A stretch of DNA of 64,000 bases from JAVWHP01 sp036639955 (GTDB lineage Bacteria > Bacillota_I > Bacilli_A > Erysipelotrichales > Erysipelotrichaceae), in the NCBI GenBank assembly GCA_036639955.1, contig JAVWHP010000005.1:46664-110663 (forward strand). The letters run 5' to 3'. Below the pieces are notes generated by a model. That model did no database searches. It had not been told where the DNA came from and was given only the letters and a program-made list of their open reading frames with translations. Below are positions 54,989-63,935 of this stretch, piece after piece. Numbering within the stretch: the first letter of the stretch is position 1; each line of letters opens with the position of its first letter. The position numbers and the translations under genes are program-made.

Positions 54989-56605
54989 ATGAAAAAAATT
55001 ATTATTGGTTTAGTAGGTACATTACTTTTAGGTTTTATAAGTTTTTATATTATTTTACCACCATTGAATGTACATGTTGGAATATTCTGGATATGGTTAA
55101 TAGTGAGTTTAATACCTTTAGAGTTAGCATTTATAGGTAAATTATTATTTGCTAATCAACAGTTTATATTTAATTTTAATAAGGAAAATTTTAAGAAGAT
55201 TGCTATAGTATTTATATTGCCTGTAGCATTTATAGTCTATTCAGTATTTACCGCAATTATTTATAATCCATTAGTTAGTAGTAGTACTTATGCTAATAGG
55301 ATTAAACTTAATCCTATTGAATTTAATGAGATTAAGGAAGTAGATTTTAATAAGACTGCTATTGTAGATAGAGATAGTACTTTAGTATTAGGTGATAGAG
55401 TAATGGGAGAGATGCCTGAACTTATTTCACAATTTGATGTAGCTGAAGATTATAGTCAGGTTTCTTATAAGGATTCTGTTTATCGAGTTACTCCATTAGA
55501 ATATAATGGATTAGTTAAATACTTTACTAATAAGAGTGAGGGAATACCTGCTTATATTACAGTTAATGCAACTAGTGGTGAAGCAACATTAGTTAAGTTA
55601 AAGGATTTAAATTTAGGTGGGATGAAGTATGTTCCATCAGCTATGTTTGGAGAAGATTTAAATAGGAAGTTAAGATTTGCTTATCCTACTGAAATATTTG
55701 CAGAACCAAGTTTTGAAATAGATGAAAAAGGTCATCCTTGGTGGATATGTTCTACTTATACTTATAAAGGTATAGGGATGGTAAAACAAGTAACTGGGGC
55801 TGTATTCTTAGATCCTATTACTGGAGAATCTACTAAGTATGATTTAGCGGATGTACCTGCTTGGGCAGATCGTGTATTTCCGTCTGATATGATTATTGAA
55901 CAGATTGATCAAGCTGGTATGTACCAAGAAGGATTTATTAACTCTGTGTTTGGACAAAAGAATGTATTTACTTCTACTAAGGGATATAATTATATTGAAC
56001 TTAATGGAGATATATATTTATATACTGGAATAACTAGTGCTAATAAAGATGCTAGTAATATTGGATTTGTATTAGTTAACTTAAGAACTCATGAAGCTAA
56101 GAAGATAGCTAGTAGTGGTGCTGATGAAAATAGTGCTATGGGATCTGCTGAAGGTAAAGTACAAAACTTAGGTTATAAGTCTACTTTCCCATTATTAGTA
56201 AATGTAGGAGGAAGACCAACCTACTTAGTATCTTTAAAAGATAATGCAGGATTAGTTAAAATGTATGGAATGATAGATACAGAAGACTATCAAAAAGTAG
56301 TAGTAGTAGATAAAGAACAAGGACTTACAGTACTTAAAAGAGAATATGTTAAAGCTTATGGTAGCGTAGCAGGTAGTGATGCTGAAATATTAGAAAAAGA
56401 TATTACAGTGGCTTTAAATAGTACAGTAACTTTTGAAGGAGAAACACTATATTATTTAGAAGACCAAGATGCTTTAAAATATAAAATTAAATATACTACA
56501 GCTAATGAAGAAGTATTACCATTCTTAAAACAAGGGTTAAAACTTCATGTAAAATACTATAAGGGTAATATTAATGAAATAGAATCTTTAAGTATCATAA
56601 AGTAA
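54989..56605 (+). CDS. Multi-TM protein with large extracytoplasmic domain, unknown
   Basis: 538 aa. Three TMs in the first ~95 residues (IIIGLVGTLLLGFISFYIIL, WIWLIVSLIPLELAFI, IAIVFILPVAFIVYSVF), then ~430 residues outside, rich in beta strands. PepSY-like blocks appear twice (AYITVNATSGEATLVKL and VTGAVFLDPITGESTKYDL), followed by an OB-like end. I do not recognise the family with certainty. It starts 15 nt after hydF with GAGGTG upstream, so it may be read through from the hyd operon. Confidence 0.7.
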   Translation: MKKIIIGLVGTLLLGFISFYIILPPLNVHVGIFWIWLIVSLIPLELAFIGKLLFANQQFIFNFNKENFKKIAIVFILPVAFIVYSVFTAIIYNPLVSSSTYANRIKLNPIEFNEIKEVDFNKTAIVDRDSTLVLGDRVMGEMPELISQFDVAEDYSQVSYKDSVYRVTPLEYNGLVKYFTNKSEGIPAYITVNATSGEATLVKLKDLNLGGMKYVPSAMFGEDLNRKLRFAYPTEIFAEPSFEIDEKGHPWWICSTYTYKGIGMVKQVTGAVFLDPITGESTKYDLADVPAWADRVFPSDMIIEQIDQAGMYQEGFINSVFGQKNVFTSTKGYNYIELNGDIYLYTGITSANKDASNIGFVLVNLRTHEAKKIASSGADENSAMGSAEGKVQNLGYKSTFPLLVNVGGRPTYLVSLKDNAGLVKMYGMIDTEDYQKVVVVDKEQGLTVLKREYVKAYGSVAGSDAEILEKDITVALNSTVTFEGETLYYLEDQDALKYKIKYTTANEEVLPFLKQGLKLHVKYYKGNINEIESLSIIK

Positions 56606-56723
56606 TAACTAAAATCTAATGACATTTTAATATCCATGTTATATATTTATAAATGAATTATATTTACTTACATATAATATTGAATTAAATTATGTTCAGA
56701 TTAAAATTTAAAAAGGAATTGTA

Positions 56724-56765
56724 ATGAAACATGTAAAAATATATTTTAAGAAGTATGCACAATAG
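56724..56765 (+). CDS. 13-codon ORF ending in a hairpin, uncertain
   Basis: AAGGAA, then ATG for MKHVKIYFKKYAQ and TAG. The last codons form the 5' arm of the hairpin at 56751-56781. A TATAAT lies at 56673-56678. It may be a leader peptide for the MATE gene or just chance; the MATE gene also has a better promoter downstream of it. Confidence 0.25.
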   Translation: MKHVKIYFKKYAQ

Positions 56766-56783
56766 TAGATTGTGCATACTTTT
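56751..56783 (+). terminator. Hairpin before the MATE gene
   Basis: AAGTATGCACAAT, loop AGTAG, ATTGTGCATACTT, then TTATT. The stem is a perfect 13 bp but the T-run is broken, so it is a weak terminator or an attenuator. Confidence 0.6.
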
Positions 56784-56793
56784 ATTAATGTAC

Positions 56794-56823
56794 ACTTGTA
56801 ATAATTTATTTAGGCATTATAAT
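56794..56823 (+). promoter_or_regulatory. Promoter of the MATE gene
   Basis: TTGTAA, about 16-17 nt spacer, TATAAT in GGCATTATAATATA, ending about 23 nt before the start codon. Confidence 0.6.
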
Positions 56824-56845
56824 ATATAAGACTTGAGGTGACAAG

Positions 56846-58171
56846 ATGTTTACTAATAAAGATTTAAGAAGATTAATATTACCATTAATTGTAGAACAAC
56901 TACTAGCAGTAACAATAGGTATGGCAGATACAATGATGGTAGCAAGTGTAGGAGAACAAGCAGTATCTGGATTAGCATTAGTAGATACTATTAATATATT
57001 ATTAATAAACATCTTTGCTGCATTAGCTACTGGTGGAGCAGTAGTAGCTGCTCAATTCTTAGGAATGAGAAATGAAAAATCAGCATGTAAATCAGCTAAA
57101 CAACTATTACTAAGTACATTAGTTATGTCTACTATTATAATGATTATAGCTCTTATAGGTTGTAGTAATATATTACAATTAGCATTTGGTGAAGTAGATC
57201 CATTAGTAATGAATTATGCTAAAACTTATTTTATGATATCTGCTATATCTTATCCTTTTATAGCATTATATAATTCAGGAGCAGCACTCTTTAGATCAAT
57301 GGGTAATTCAAAAATTTCAATGTGTACATCATTAATAATGAATATCATGAATATAATAGGTAATGCTATCCTTATCTTTGGTTTTGGTATGGGTGTAGCA
57401 GGAGCAGCTATATCTTCTCTAGTATCTAGAATATTTGGTGCAACTCTAATGCTTATAATATTAAAGAATAAGAATAATGCTATATATATTGATAGTTATA
57501 GAAGATTAGAAGTAGATACTCATCTTATAAAAAAGATTTTACATATTGGTATACCTAATGGGGTAGAAAATGGTATGTTCCAATTTGGTAAAATCTTAGT
57601 ACAAGGATTAATAGCTAGTTTTGGTACAATAGCTATTGCTTCTAATGCTTTAGCTCAAAATATAGCTATGATGGAAACTATACCAGCTGCTGCTATTGGT
57701 TTATCTTTAATTACTATAGTTGGCCAATGTGTAGGAGCTAATGATTATGAACAAGCTAAATATTATATTAGAAAGTTATTAAAATTAGCTTACTTAAGTA
57801 TGGCTATTGTTAGTTTAGTTATATTATTGTTTTCTAAACAAATTTTAGGTTTATATGGTTTAAGTTTAGAAACTACTAATTTATCTTGGTTAATGATTGC
57901 TCTTCATAGTATTTTTGGTATGTTATTATGGCCTGCTAGTTTTACATTACCTAATGCTTTTAGAGCTAGTAATGATGCTAAATTCACAATGTCTGTTTCT
58001 ATTGTTTCTATGTTATTAGTAAGAATAGGAGTAGCTTATATCTATTGTTATACTTTAGGATTAGGTGTAATAGGTGTTTGGTTAGCTATGTTTACTGATT
58101 GGTTAGTACGTGTAATATTCTTTACTTTTAGATTACACAATGGTAAATGGATGAAGAAACGCTTAGTTTAA
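56846..58171 (+). CDS. MATE-family multidrug/toxin exporter
   Basis: 441 aa with twelve TMs in two homologous halves. Typical marks are LPLIVEQLLAVTIGMADTMMVASVGEQAVSGLALVDTINIL, GAALFRSMGNSKISM, the mid-protein GIPNGVENGMFQFGKILVQG, and AIGLSLITIVGQCVGAN. It exports organic cations or drugs with a Na+ or H+ gradient. GAGGTG precedes the ATG. A 44-aa gene follows in the same direction and shares its terminator. Confidence 0.93.
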   Translation: MFTNKDLRRLILPLIVEQLLAVTIGMADTMMVASVGEQAVSGLALVDTINILLINIFAALATGGAVVAAQFLGMRNEKSACKSAKQLLLSTLVMSTIIMIIALIGCSNILQLAFGEVDPLVMNYAKTYFMISAISYPFIALYNSGAALFRSMGNSKISMCTSLIMNIMNIIGNAILIFGFGMGVAGAAISSLVSRIFGATLMLIILKNKNNAIYIDSYRRLEVDTHLIKKILHIGIPNGVENGMFQFGKILVQGLIASFGTIAIASNALAQNIAMMETIPAAAIGLSLITIVGQCVGANDYEQAKYYIRKLLKLAYLSMAIVSLVILLFSKQILGLYGLSLETTNLSWLMIALHSIFGMLLWPASFTLPNAFRASNDAKFTMSVSIVSMLLVRIGVAYIYCYTLGLGVIGVWLAMFTDWLVRVIFFTFRLHNGKWMKKRLV

Positions 58172-58222
58172 TTTTACAAATGCTTAAATTAATGCTAAAC
58201 TATGTAAAACCGGAGGTAATAT

Positions 58223-58357
58223 ATGAAAAATGTAAATACAAAAGAATTGTTAGAACGTGTTAAAGCTTCTAAAAAAAATAAGCCTGAAAATTTAAAAGCA
58301 ACAAAAAAAAGTAGTAAGGATCATGATCGTTTTAAAGATGTTAACTTTAATGGATAA
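58223..58357 (+). CDS. 44-aa charged protein of unknown function
   Basis: CGGAGG sits 8 nt before ATG 58223. The product starts MKNVNTKELLERVKASK and ends DHDRFKDVNFNG; 13 of 44 residues are Lys, and there is a helix-forming first half. It has no TM. A 17-bp terminator starts at its stop codon. It lies 51 nt after the MATE gene. I do not recognise it; strong ribosome-binding site and terminator support it as real. Confidence 0.7.
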   Translation: MKNVNTKELLERVKASKKNKPENLKATKKSSKDHDRFKDVNFNG

Positions 58358-58392
58358 ATAAAGACGCACTTAATTGTGCGTCTTTATTTATC
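58353..58392. terminator. Long bidirectional terminator
   Basis: GATAAATAAAGACGCAC, loop TTAATT, GTGCGTCTTTATTTATC: 17 perfect pairs. It separates the 44-aa gene from the opposite-strand aminopeptidase. Confidence 0.92.
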
Positions 58393-58397
58393 CATAT

Positions 58398-59645
58398 TTA
58401 TTTATTATAGTAGTTAACTAATAAGTTATATAGGTATTCACTATCTTTTGTTCCTGCTGTTTCAAATGATGAATGCATTGCTAATTGTGCTAATCCTATA
58501 TCTACACAAGGTATACTTACTTTAGTAGTTAATATATTACCTAAGGTAGAGCCTCCTTTAATATTTGAATTATTAACAAATGTTTGAAATGGTATATTAT
58601 TATTTAAACATATAGATTTAATATAAGCACTACTATAAGCATCACTACTGTATTTACTAGTGTTATATTTAATTACTATTCCACCATTAGGATATAAATG
58701 ATTACTAGGATCATTAACTTCTATATGGTTTGGATGCGTAGCATGTGCATTATCACATGAGATTATAAAGCTATTTGCACAAGCTACTTTATATGATTCT
58801 AAAGATTTATTAAGGGAGGAATTAATTCGTTCTAATACATCAATAGTAAAATTAGAATTAGCACCTTGTAGAGTATTAGAACCAATTTCTTCATTATCTA
58901 GGCAGATGTACATATTACAATTAGAACTATTAGGTATTGCATCTATATAAGCTAATAAAGAAGTAAATGCACATTGTAAGTCATCTAACTTAGGAGAAGA
59001 TATAAACTCATTATCATGGCCCCAAATTCTACCACTATCTCTTCTATAAAGATATAAATCAGAACCTAATATATCATTAAACTTTATGTTACAATAATCA
59101 GCTAAATCTTTAACTATATTACCATTAGGACTATTTAAGTATAAAGGCTTTAAATCATTTTGAACATCATACTTATATCCAGTATTAATATCTCTATTCA
59201 TATGAATAGATAAGTTAGGTATAATTAAAGAATCATAATTTAAATTAACTAATTTAGATTTTAAATTAGAAGTAACTACTCTACCAGCTATAGATAATGG
59301 ACAATCTAAGAATGTAGAATATATAGCACTACCATAAGGTTCTACATTTAATGTACTATAGTGATTATCACTATTAATATTTGAATTTTCTTTAAGTTTT
59401 AATGTAGGTGAATCACTATGAGTAGCAGTTATTTTAAACTTATATTCATTACCTATATTAAAAGCAATTATAGAACTGTCATTTCTAATTACATAATAAT
59501 TATGATCTATAAGTAGATCCCAATTATCTTTTTCTTTTAATTCTATAAAGTTTTTTTGATCTAATATATTTTTTATATTAGCTATTACATGATAAGAAGT
59601 GGGACTGTTTTTTATAAACTCTATTAGTTTTTCATTTATATTCAT
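58398..59645 (-). CDS. M18-family aspartyl aminopeptidase
   Basis: 415 aa. Metal ligands: THSDSPTLKLKEN (first His), CLDNEEIGSNTLQGANS (catalytic Glu pair and metal Asp), CDNAHATHPNH, and the C-terminal DIGLAQLAMHSSFE. Lid/dimer features such as SPKLDDLQCAF are present. M18 enzymes remove N-terminal Asp/Glu and other residues from peptides with two zinc ions. GAGGTG precedes the ATG on the minus strand. It stands alone between two terminator-bounded units. Confidence 0.93.
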   Translation of the reverse strand: MNINEKLIEFIKNSPTSYHVIANIKNILDQKNFIELKEKDNWDLLIDHNYYVIRNDSSIIAFNIGNEYKFKITATHSDSPTLKLKENSNINSDNHYSTLNVEPYGSAIYSTFLDCPLSIAGRVVTSNLKSKLVNLNYDSLIIPNLSIHMNRDINTGYKYDVQNDLKPLYLNSPNGNIVKDLADYCNIKFNDILGSDLYLYRRDSGRIWGHDNEFISSPKLDDLQCAFTSLLAYIDAIPNSSNCNMYICLDNEEIGSNTLQGANSNFTIDVLERINSSLNKSLESYKVACANSFIISCDNAHATHPNHIEVNDPSNHLYPNGGIVIKYNTSKYSSDAYSSAYIKSICLNNNIPFQTFVNNSNIKGGSTLGNILTTKVSIPCVDIGLAQLAMHSSFETAGTKDSEYLYNLLVNYYNK

Positions 59646-59788
59646 TTTATCACCTCATAAACTATTTCTAGTTCTTATATTATTAGTATAACATTAATTT
59701 ATGACTTTATATTATAGAATTATTAATTTTAAGTGTTTATATCTTTAATTTTGTTATATAATAGTATGCATATAGAGAGGGTGTTATT

Positions 59789-60268
59789 ATGTATAATCAT
59801 TGTGTTGCTTTATTAAAAGAAAGAGGAGTAGAGTTAGTTGATATTGCTGAGTGTGTAATGTATTTACAGAAGGCTTATATTAAGGATATTACAATTGAGA
59901 AGTGTTTAGTTGAGATTGATTCTGTATTATGTAAAAGAGAAGTACAGAATGCTATTACTACAGGTATTTATATGGATAAACAAGCTGAAAAGCATTTAAT
60001 AGATGATAAGTGTTTAAGTGATTTAATGCTTAATGATGCTTCATTATTTGGAATAGATGAAGTATTAGCTTATGGTATTTGTAATTTATATGGTTCTATA
60101 GCATTAACAAACTATGGTTATATAGATAAGGTTAAACCTTTAATAGTTGGAAAGTTAAATAAAGATCATAGTATTTGTAATACTTTTTTAGATGATATAG
60201 TTGGTGCTATTGCTGCTAGTGCTTCTAGTAAGATTGCTCATAATGCGGTTAAAAAGAATGAAAACTAA
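59789..60268 (+). CDS. PgpA-like phosphatidylglycerophosphatase (YutG type)
   Basis: 159 aa, soluble form without the C-terminal TMs of enteric PgpA. RGVELVDIAECVMYLQKAY, KREVQNAITTGIYMD, DASLFGIDEVLAYGICNLYGSIALTNYGY and NTFLDDIVGAIAASASSKIAH match the YutG/PgpA family of Firmicutes. It dephosphorylates phosphatidylglycerophosphate. GAGAGGGTG precedes the ATG. Its last 8 nt overlap the next gene. Confidence 0.88.
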   Translation: MYNHCVALLKERGVELVDIAECVMYLQKAYIKDITIEKCLVEIDSVLCKREVQNAITTGIYMDKQAEKHLIDDKCLSDLMLNDASLFGIDEVLAYGICNLYGSIALTNYGYIDKVKPLIVGKLNKDHSICNTFLDDIVGAIAASASSKIAHNAVKKNEN

Positions 60269-61058
60269 TGTAGAACATGTTTATGATAAAGAAGATATTA
60301 AACTACAATTAGAGTTATTAGGTATTAAAAAAGGAATGGTAGTTTATGTAGAATCTAATTATAAAGAATTTGGTTATATTAGTGGTGGAGTGCAAACTTT
60401 ATTAGATGCATTAATGGAAACAGTAGGTTATGAAGGTACTATTGTTATGGGTACTTATACATATGATTTATTAGATCCTTGTATGAATGAAGATTATAAT
60501 ATAAATAGAGAATATTATGAAGCAATAAGAAATGATATGAAAGCTTTTGATAAGAAATTAAGTAAACCTTATAAAATGGATATAGTAAATGAACAATTAT
60601 TAAGAAATGAAGGAGTTGCTAGATCTTATCATCCTTATGTTTCTTTTTGTGCTTGGGGTAAGTATGCTAAAATTATATGTGAGAAACATCCTTTACATTT
60701 TGGTTTGTCTAATGAATCACCATTAGGAAAATTACTAGAGTTTAATGGTTACTGTATTTTATTAGGTAGAAGCTTTAAAGAATGTGAGATATTTCATTTA
60801 GCTCAATATAATTCTAATAATTTATCTGTAGTATTAAAGAAAGCTCCTATAAGTGAGAAGAATCTTATAGTATGGAAAACAATGTTAGATTTAGAATTAA
60901 ATCATGAAGGATTTGATGAAATAGGAGAAATGATGTTAGAAAGAGGAGTAGTTAAAACAGCGAGTGTAGGAGAAGCTAAACTTAAATTATTTTCTTGTAG
61001 AGAAGCTGTGAAATTAGGGACTGCTTATATAAATGCAGCTAATTATATAAGAGATTAA
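60261..61058 (+). CDS. AAC(3)-family N-acetyltransferase
   Basis: 265 aa from ATG 60261; longer upstream starts lie deep inside the pgpA-like gene. Antibiotic_NAT family marks: LGIKKGMVVYVESNYKEFGYISGGVQTLLDALMETVGYEGTIVMGTYTY, then NEGVARSYHPYVSFCAWGKYA and ESPLGKLLEFNGYCILLG, ending with an AAC(3)/YokD-like tail. The family includes aminoglycoside 3-N-acetyltransferases, but many chromosomal YokD-type members have unproven substrates, so resistance should not be assumed. Only a weak AAAAAG lies before the ATG; translational coupling to pgpA is likely. Confidence 0.87.
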   Translation, partial: KTNVEHVYDKEDIKLQLELLGIKKGMVVYVESNYKEFGYISGGVQTLLDALMETVGYEGTIVMGTYTYDLLDPCMNEDYNINREYYEAIRNDMKAFDKKLSKPYKMDIVNEQLLRNEGVARSYHPYVSFCAWGKYAKIICEKHPLHFGLSNESPLGKLLEFNGYCILLGRSFKECEIFHLAQYNSNNLSVVLKKAPISEKNLIVWKTMLDLELNHEGFDEIGEMMLERGVVKTASVGEAKLKLFSCREAVKLGTAYINAANYIRD

Positions 61059-61159
61059 GTATAACTATTTAATTAATTTCTAAAAGTGATATAAAACAAA
61101 CCCATTACTGAAGTGCACCCCGTTAATTGGACAAACAATTAATGGAGGTGCATTTTATT

Positions 61160-61675
61160 ATGTAAAAACTTACAAGAGAACAAAAAATAGAAATATATAA
61201 AAAACGAAATCAAGGGGAAAGTTTGGAATCATTGTCAAAAGAGTATGCCATTCTAAAGCATAATATACATTACTTGATAAACCTAATCGATAGCCATGGC
61301 GAAGGTATTCTTAGAAAGGATAAAAACAAATATTATTCTCCAATGCTGAAAAATGAAATCATAAATAAGGTACTTCTTAATAATCATTCAGTTAATTCCA
61401 CAGCTATTGAATATGGATTACCATCAGCTGGTCTGTTATCTAATTGGATTAAGTCGTATAAAGCGAATGGATATGATATAGTAGAGAGGAAAAGAGGAAG
61501 GACTCCTACTATGAAAATAACTCAAACTAAAAAGAAATATGAAGATATGAAACTTGACGAAAAAAATGAATATTATGAAAAACGTATTCAATATCTTGAA
61601 GCAGAGAATGAATACTTAAAAAAATTGCAAGCTGTAGTTCTAGCGAGGAAGAATCAACAACCGAAGAAAAAGTAG
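61160..61675 (+). pseudogene. IS150-like OrfA, nonsense at codon 2
   Basis: GGAGGTG precedes ATG 61160, but the second codon is TAA; the frame then continues KLTREQKIEIYKKRNQGES, the usual OrfA start. The remaining 170 codons are intact with a helix-turn-helix (STAIEYGLPSAGLLSNWIKSY) and a C-terminal leucine-zipper-like helix (YEKRIQYLEAENEYLKKL). A start further in (from 61223) would miss part of the first DNA-binding domain. GAAAAAG near 61666-61672 is the likely -1 frameshift site into OrfB. Confidence 0.85.
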
Positions 61676-62567
61676 CGGTCGTTTATGAATTGCAGCGTAA
61701 ATATCCAATTGGCATTCTTCTTACAATCTCAGGGCTTAAACGTTCTACGTACTACTACACACTTTCTAAAGCAAATAAGGATATGAAAAATGATGAAGTT
61801 ATGAACACTATTATAAATATCTTCTATACGCATAAGTGTCGCTATGGATACGTAGAATCGCGTTAGAATTAACAAATAGAGGATTTATAGTAAACCATAA
61901 GAAAGTAAAGCGGTTAATGTTTGTGATGGGCTTATATGGTATCACGCCAAAAGGAAAATACAAATCATATAAAGGTGAAATGAATGGTACAGTCAAAAAT
62001 AAATTGCTTACTAAAGTGGTCGATGAAGTAAATCATAAGACTTATTATGAACGAAATTTTGAAACATCAAAATGTAACGAGATATGGTCAACTGATGTGT
62101 CAGAGTTTCATATAGCAGCAGGAAAGCTTTATTTATCGCCAATCATTGACTTACACAACCGTGAAATTATTTCCTATAATATTTCGAGAAGTCCTAATTT
62201 TAATCAAACGAGGAACATGCTTTATAAGGCATTTGAAAAGCATCAAGATCTTAATGGCTTAATATTCCAGTCTGACCAAGGTTGGCAATACCAAATGGAA
62301 CCTTATCATAGTATTCTTAAAGAGAAAGAAATCATTCAATCTATGTCACGTAAAGGAAACTGTTTAGATAATTCTCCAATGGAAAACTTCTTTGGAAGAA
62401 TGAAAAACGAAATGTTTTATGGCCATGAATTTGAATTTACAACATTAGATGAATTAGAGATTGCAATGGAGAAATATATCGAGTATTATAATACTCAAAG
62501 AATAACGATCAAATTAAAAGGATTAACTCCTGTACAATACAGAAATCAATCCTTGTTAACTGTTTAA
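61651..62567 (+). pseudogene. IS150-like OrfB transposase, 1-bp deletion
   Basis: OrfB begins in the -1 frame near 61651 (ESTTEEKVAVVYELQRKYPIG) and reads to CRYGYVESR, then TAG at ~61864. A missing C in TAC(C)GTAGAATC near 61851 explains this: one base restored gives YGYRRIALELTNRGF and an open frame to 62567. The DDE catalytic core follows intact: WSTDVSEFHIAAG, FQSDQGWQYQ, and GNCLDNSPMENFFGRMKNE, ending TIKLKGLTPVQYR. Confidence 0.88.
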
Positions 62568-62618
62568 TTTAACTTATTTCTTTTAGTCCAAATAATTGGG
62601 TTCACTTCATTACTGGGT

Positions 62619-62876
62619 TTATTTTATTTTAGGTGAATACTTATCTGTTACTTGTTTAATCTTTTTAGATTGTTCATAAGTAAGAGTGTAGAAATTACAT
62701 TCACACATTAAGTTATATAATTCTCTTTGTAGTTTAGAAATAATAGTGTAATTAGAGTTTACTATCTTATAAATTGAATCACTACTAGATTCTTGAGAGA
62801 ATGTGTTATATAAAGATTTAAGATGTTTTAAAGATATAAGTAAATTTATACAATAGTCTTCATCTTTAGGATTCAT
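62619..62876 (-). CDS. CotF-like spore-coat protein, C-terminal-type half
   Basis: 85 aa, helical: INLLISLKHLKSLYNTFSQ ... NYTIISKLQRELYNLMCECNFYTLTYEQSKKIKQ. This follows the CotF coat-protein pattern, with a four-helix bundle and a YxL ending. Its ATG shares a base with the stop of the gene upstream (TAATG), so the two are translated together. AAAGGAGG lies before the ATG. If correct, the organism, or a recent ancestor, forms spores. Confidence 0.62.
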   Translation of the reverse strand: MNPKDEDYCINLLISLKHLKSLYNTFSQESSSDSIYKIVNSNYTIISKLQRELYNLMCECNFYTLTYEQSKKIKQVTDKYSPKIK

Positions 62877-63079
62877 TATTCGGCCTCCTTTAATAGGGAT
62901 TGAAGTTGTTCGCAGGTTTTCATTAAATCTTTATTAGATTTAGTAAAGAACTTCTTTATATTAGGATCAATTAAATTTTGAATAATACTTGTTTGAATAG
63001 TTATAGTGTTTAATGTTTGGGCTAATGAGTCTTCTATATATAGAAGATCTTTTGGGGTAAGCTGTTGCTTTGTAGTCAT
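62876..63079 (-). CDS. CotF-like spore-coat protein, N-terminal-type half
   Basis: 67 aa, helical: LTPKDLLYIEDSLAQTLNTITIQTSIIQNLIDPNIKKFFTKSNKDLMKTCEQLQSLL. This resembles the opening segment of CotF/DUF3231-type proteins (S-x-KDL-x-x-D-x-L). GGAGTG precedes its ATG. Together with the gene downstream (TAATG coupling) it may make up a two-chain version of what is one protein elsewhere. Confidence 0.58.
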   Translation of the reverse strand: MTTKQQLTPKDLLYIEDSLAQTLNTITIQTSIIQNLIDPNIKKFFTKSNKDLMKTCEQLQSLLKEAE

Positions 63080-63191
63080 TGTATCACTCCTTATATAAGT
63101 ATTATGGTATAAGGTTTAAAAGATATACAAATTAAATTATGCATAGCCTAAAAATTTTGTTATAATTATATACATGAAACGAGGTGATTGT

Positions 63192-63743
63192 ATGAGACCA
63201 GTTGAGGGTGAACTTGTTTATATACAAAGTTTTAAGCATGATGGTAGTTTACATCGAACTTGGTGTAAAGGATTTGTGATTGAAGCTAATGATAAAAGAA
63301 TGGTAGCTGTAACTAATCATACATGGGTAAGTGAAGCGGATGGTAGAAAGTGGATGACTAGAGAACCGGCTATATGTTTCTTTTATCCAGATAAATGGTT
63401 TAATGTTATATGTATGATAAGAAAGACAGGGATATATTATTACTGTAATTTAGCTTCACCAAGCTTATATGATGGAGAAGCTATAAAAAATATTGATTAT
63501 GATTTAGATATTAAAGTATTTCCGAATGGAAAGACTTTAATATTGGATGAAGATGAGTATGCTGAACATGGGATAGAGATGGGATATAGTGATGAGTTAA
63601 AGAAAGCTATTATTAAAGGGATGAATAAGTTGGAAGTAGATATACAGTTAAAGAATAGTCCATTTAATGAAAAAGAGATTAATATATTATATAATAGGTA
63701 TTTAGATATGATAAATAGTAGAACGACTGGAGTAAATGTTTAG
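63192..63743 (+). CDS. Ntdp/YgaC-like nucleoside tri-/diphosphatase (DUF402)
   Basis: 183 aa from ATG 63192, placed by GAGGTG 7 nt upstream. Close to B. subtilis YgaC / S. aureus Ntdp: YIQSFKHDGSLHRTW, VAVTNHTWVSEADGRKWMTREPAICFFY, KWFNVICMIRKTGIYYYCNLASP, YDLDIKVFPNGKTLILDEDEYAEH. Members hydrolyse nucleoside tri- and diphosphates with Mg2+. It stands alone with a terminator after it. Confidence 0.92.
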   Translation: MRPVEGELVYIQSFKHDGSLHRTWCKGFVIEANDKRMVAVTNHTWVSEADGRKWMTREPAICFFYPDKWFNVICMIRKTGIYYYCNLASPSLYDGEAIKNIDYDLDIKVFPNGKTLILDEDEYAEHGIEMGYSDELKKAIIKGMNKLEVDIQLKNSPFNEKEINILYNRYLDMINSRTTGVNV

Positions 63744-63768
63744 AATAGAGAAGATAGGATGAAGGGAT

Positions 63769-63791
63769 ACTGAGAAATCAGTGTTTTTTTA
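63769..63791 (+). terminator. Terminator after the Ntdp-like gene
   Basis: ACTGA, loop GAAA, TCAGT, G and seven T; short but with a tetraloop-like GAAA and strong T-run. Confidence 0.8.
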
Positions 63792-63882
63792 TGTAAAAAT
63801 TTAAGATAATTGAGGATAATGGTTAATAATTAGTTAGAAAAAGAGATATATCAAATTTAAATAAAAAAAAGAAAAATAAACG

Positions 63883-63911
63883 TTGACATGAGAGTTCAAT
63901 TTTGGTATTAT
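63883..63911 (+). promoter_or_regulatory. Strong promoter, probably of an rRNA operon
   Basis: TTGACA (63883-63888), 17-nt spacer, TATTAT (63906-63911), with an A-rich stretch just upstream that could act as an UP element. Confidence 0.8.
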
Positions 63912-63935
63912 TAACAAGCGCTAAACGGCGCAGAA

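Larger units (their letters stand above)
61109..62609 (+). mobile_element. IS3-family (IS150-like) element, 1501 bp
   Basis: Ends are 24-nt imperfect inverted repeats: TGAAGTGCACCCCGTTAATT (61109 on) against the inverse of the right end (62586-62609), both closing in GGAC. A 4-bp target duplication TTAC flanks it (61105-61108 and 62610-62613). Length, two-ORF organisation and DDE motif fit IS150. Both ORFs carry a lesion, so it is probably immobile on its own. Confidence 0.92.
61098..62620. terminator. Host terminator split by an insertion sequence
   Basis: Joining the flanks of the IS restores AAACCCA (61098-61104), TTAC, TGGGTTT (62614-62620) and then ATTTTATTTT: a hairpin with loop TTAC between the AAC(3) gene and the opposite-strand CotF-like gene. 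The element sits in the loop and TTAC is present on both sides. Confidence 0.85.
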
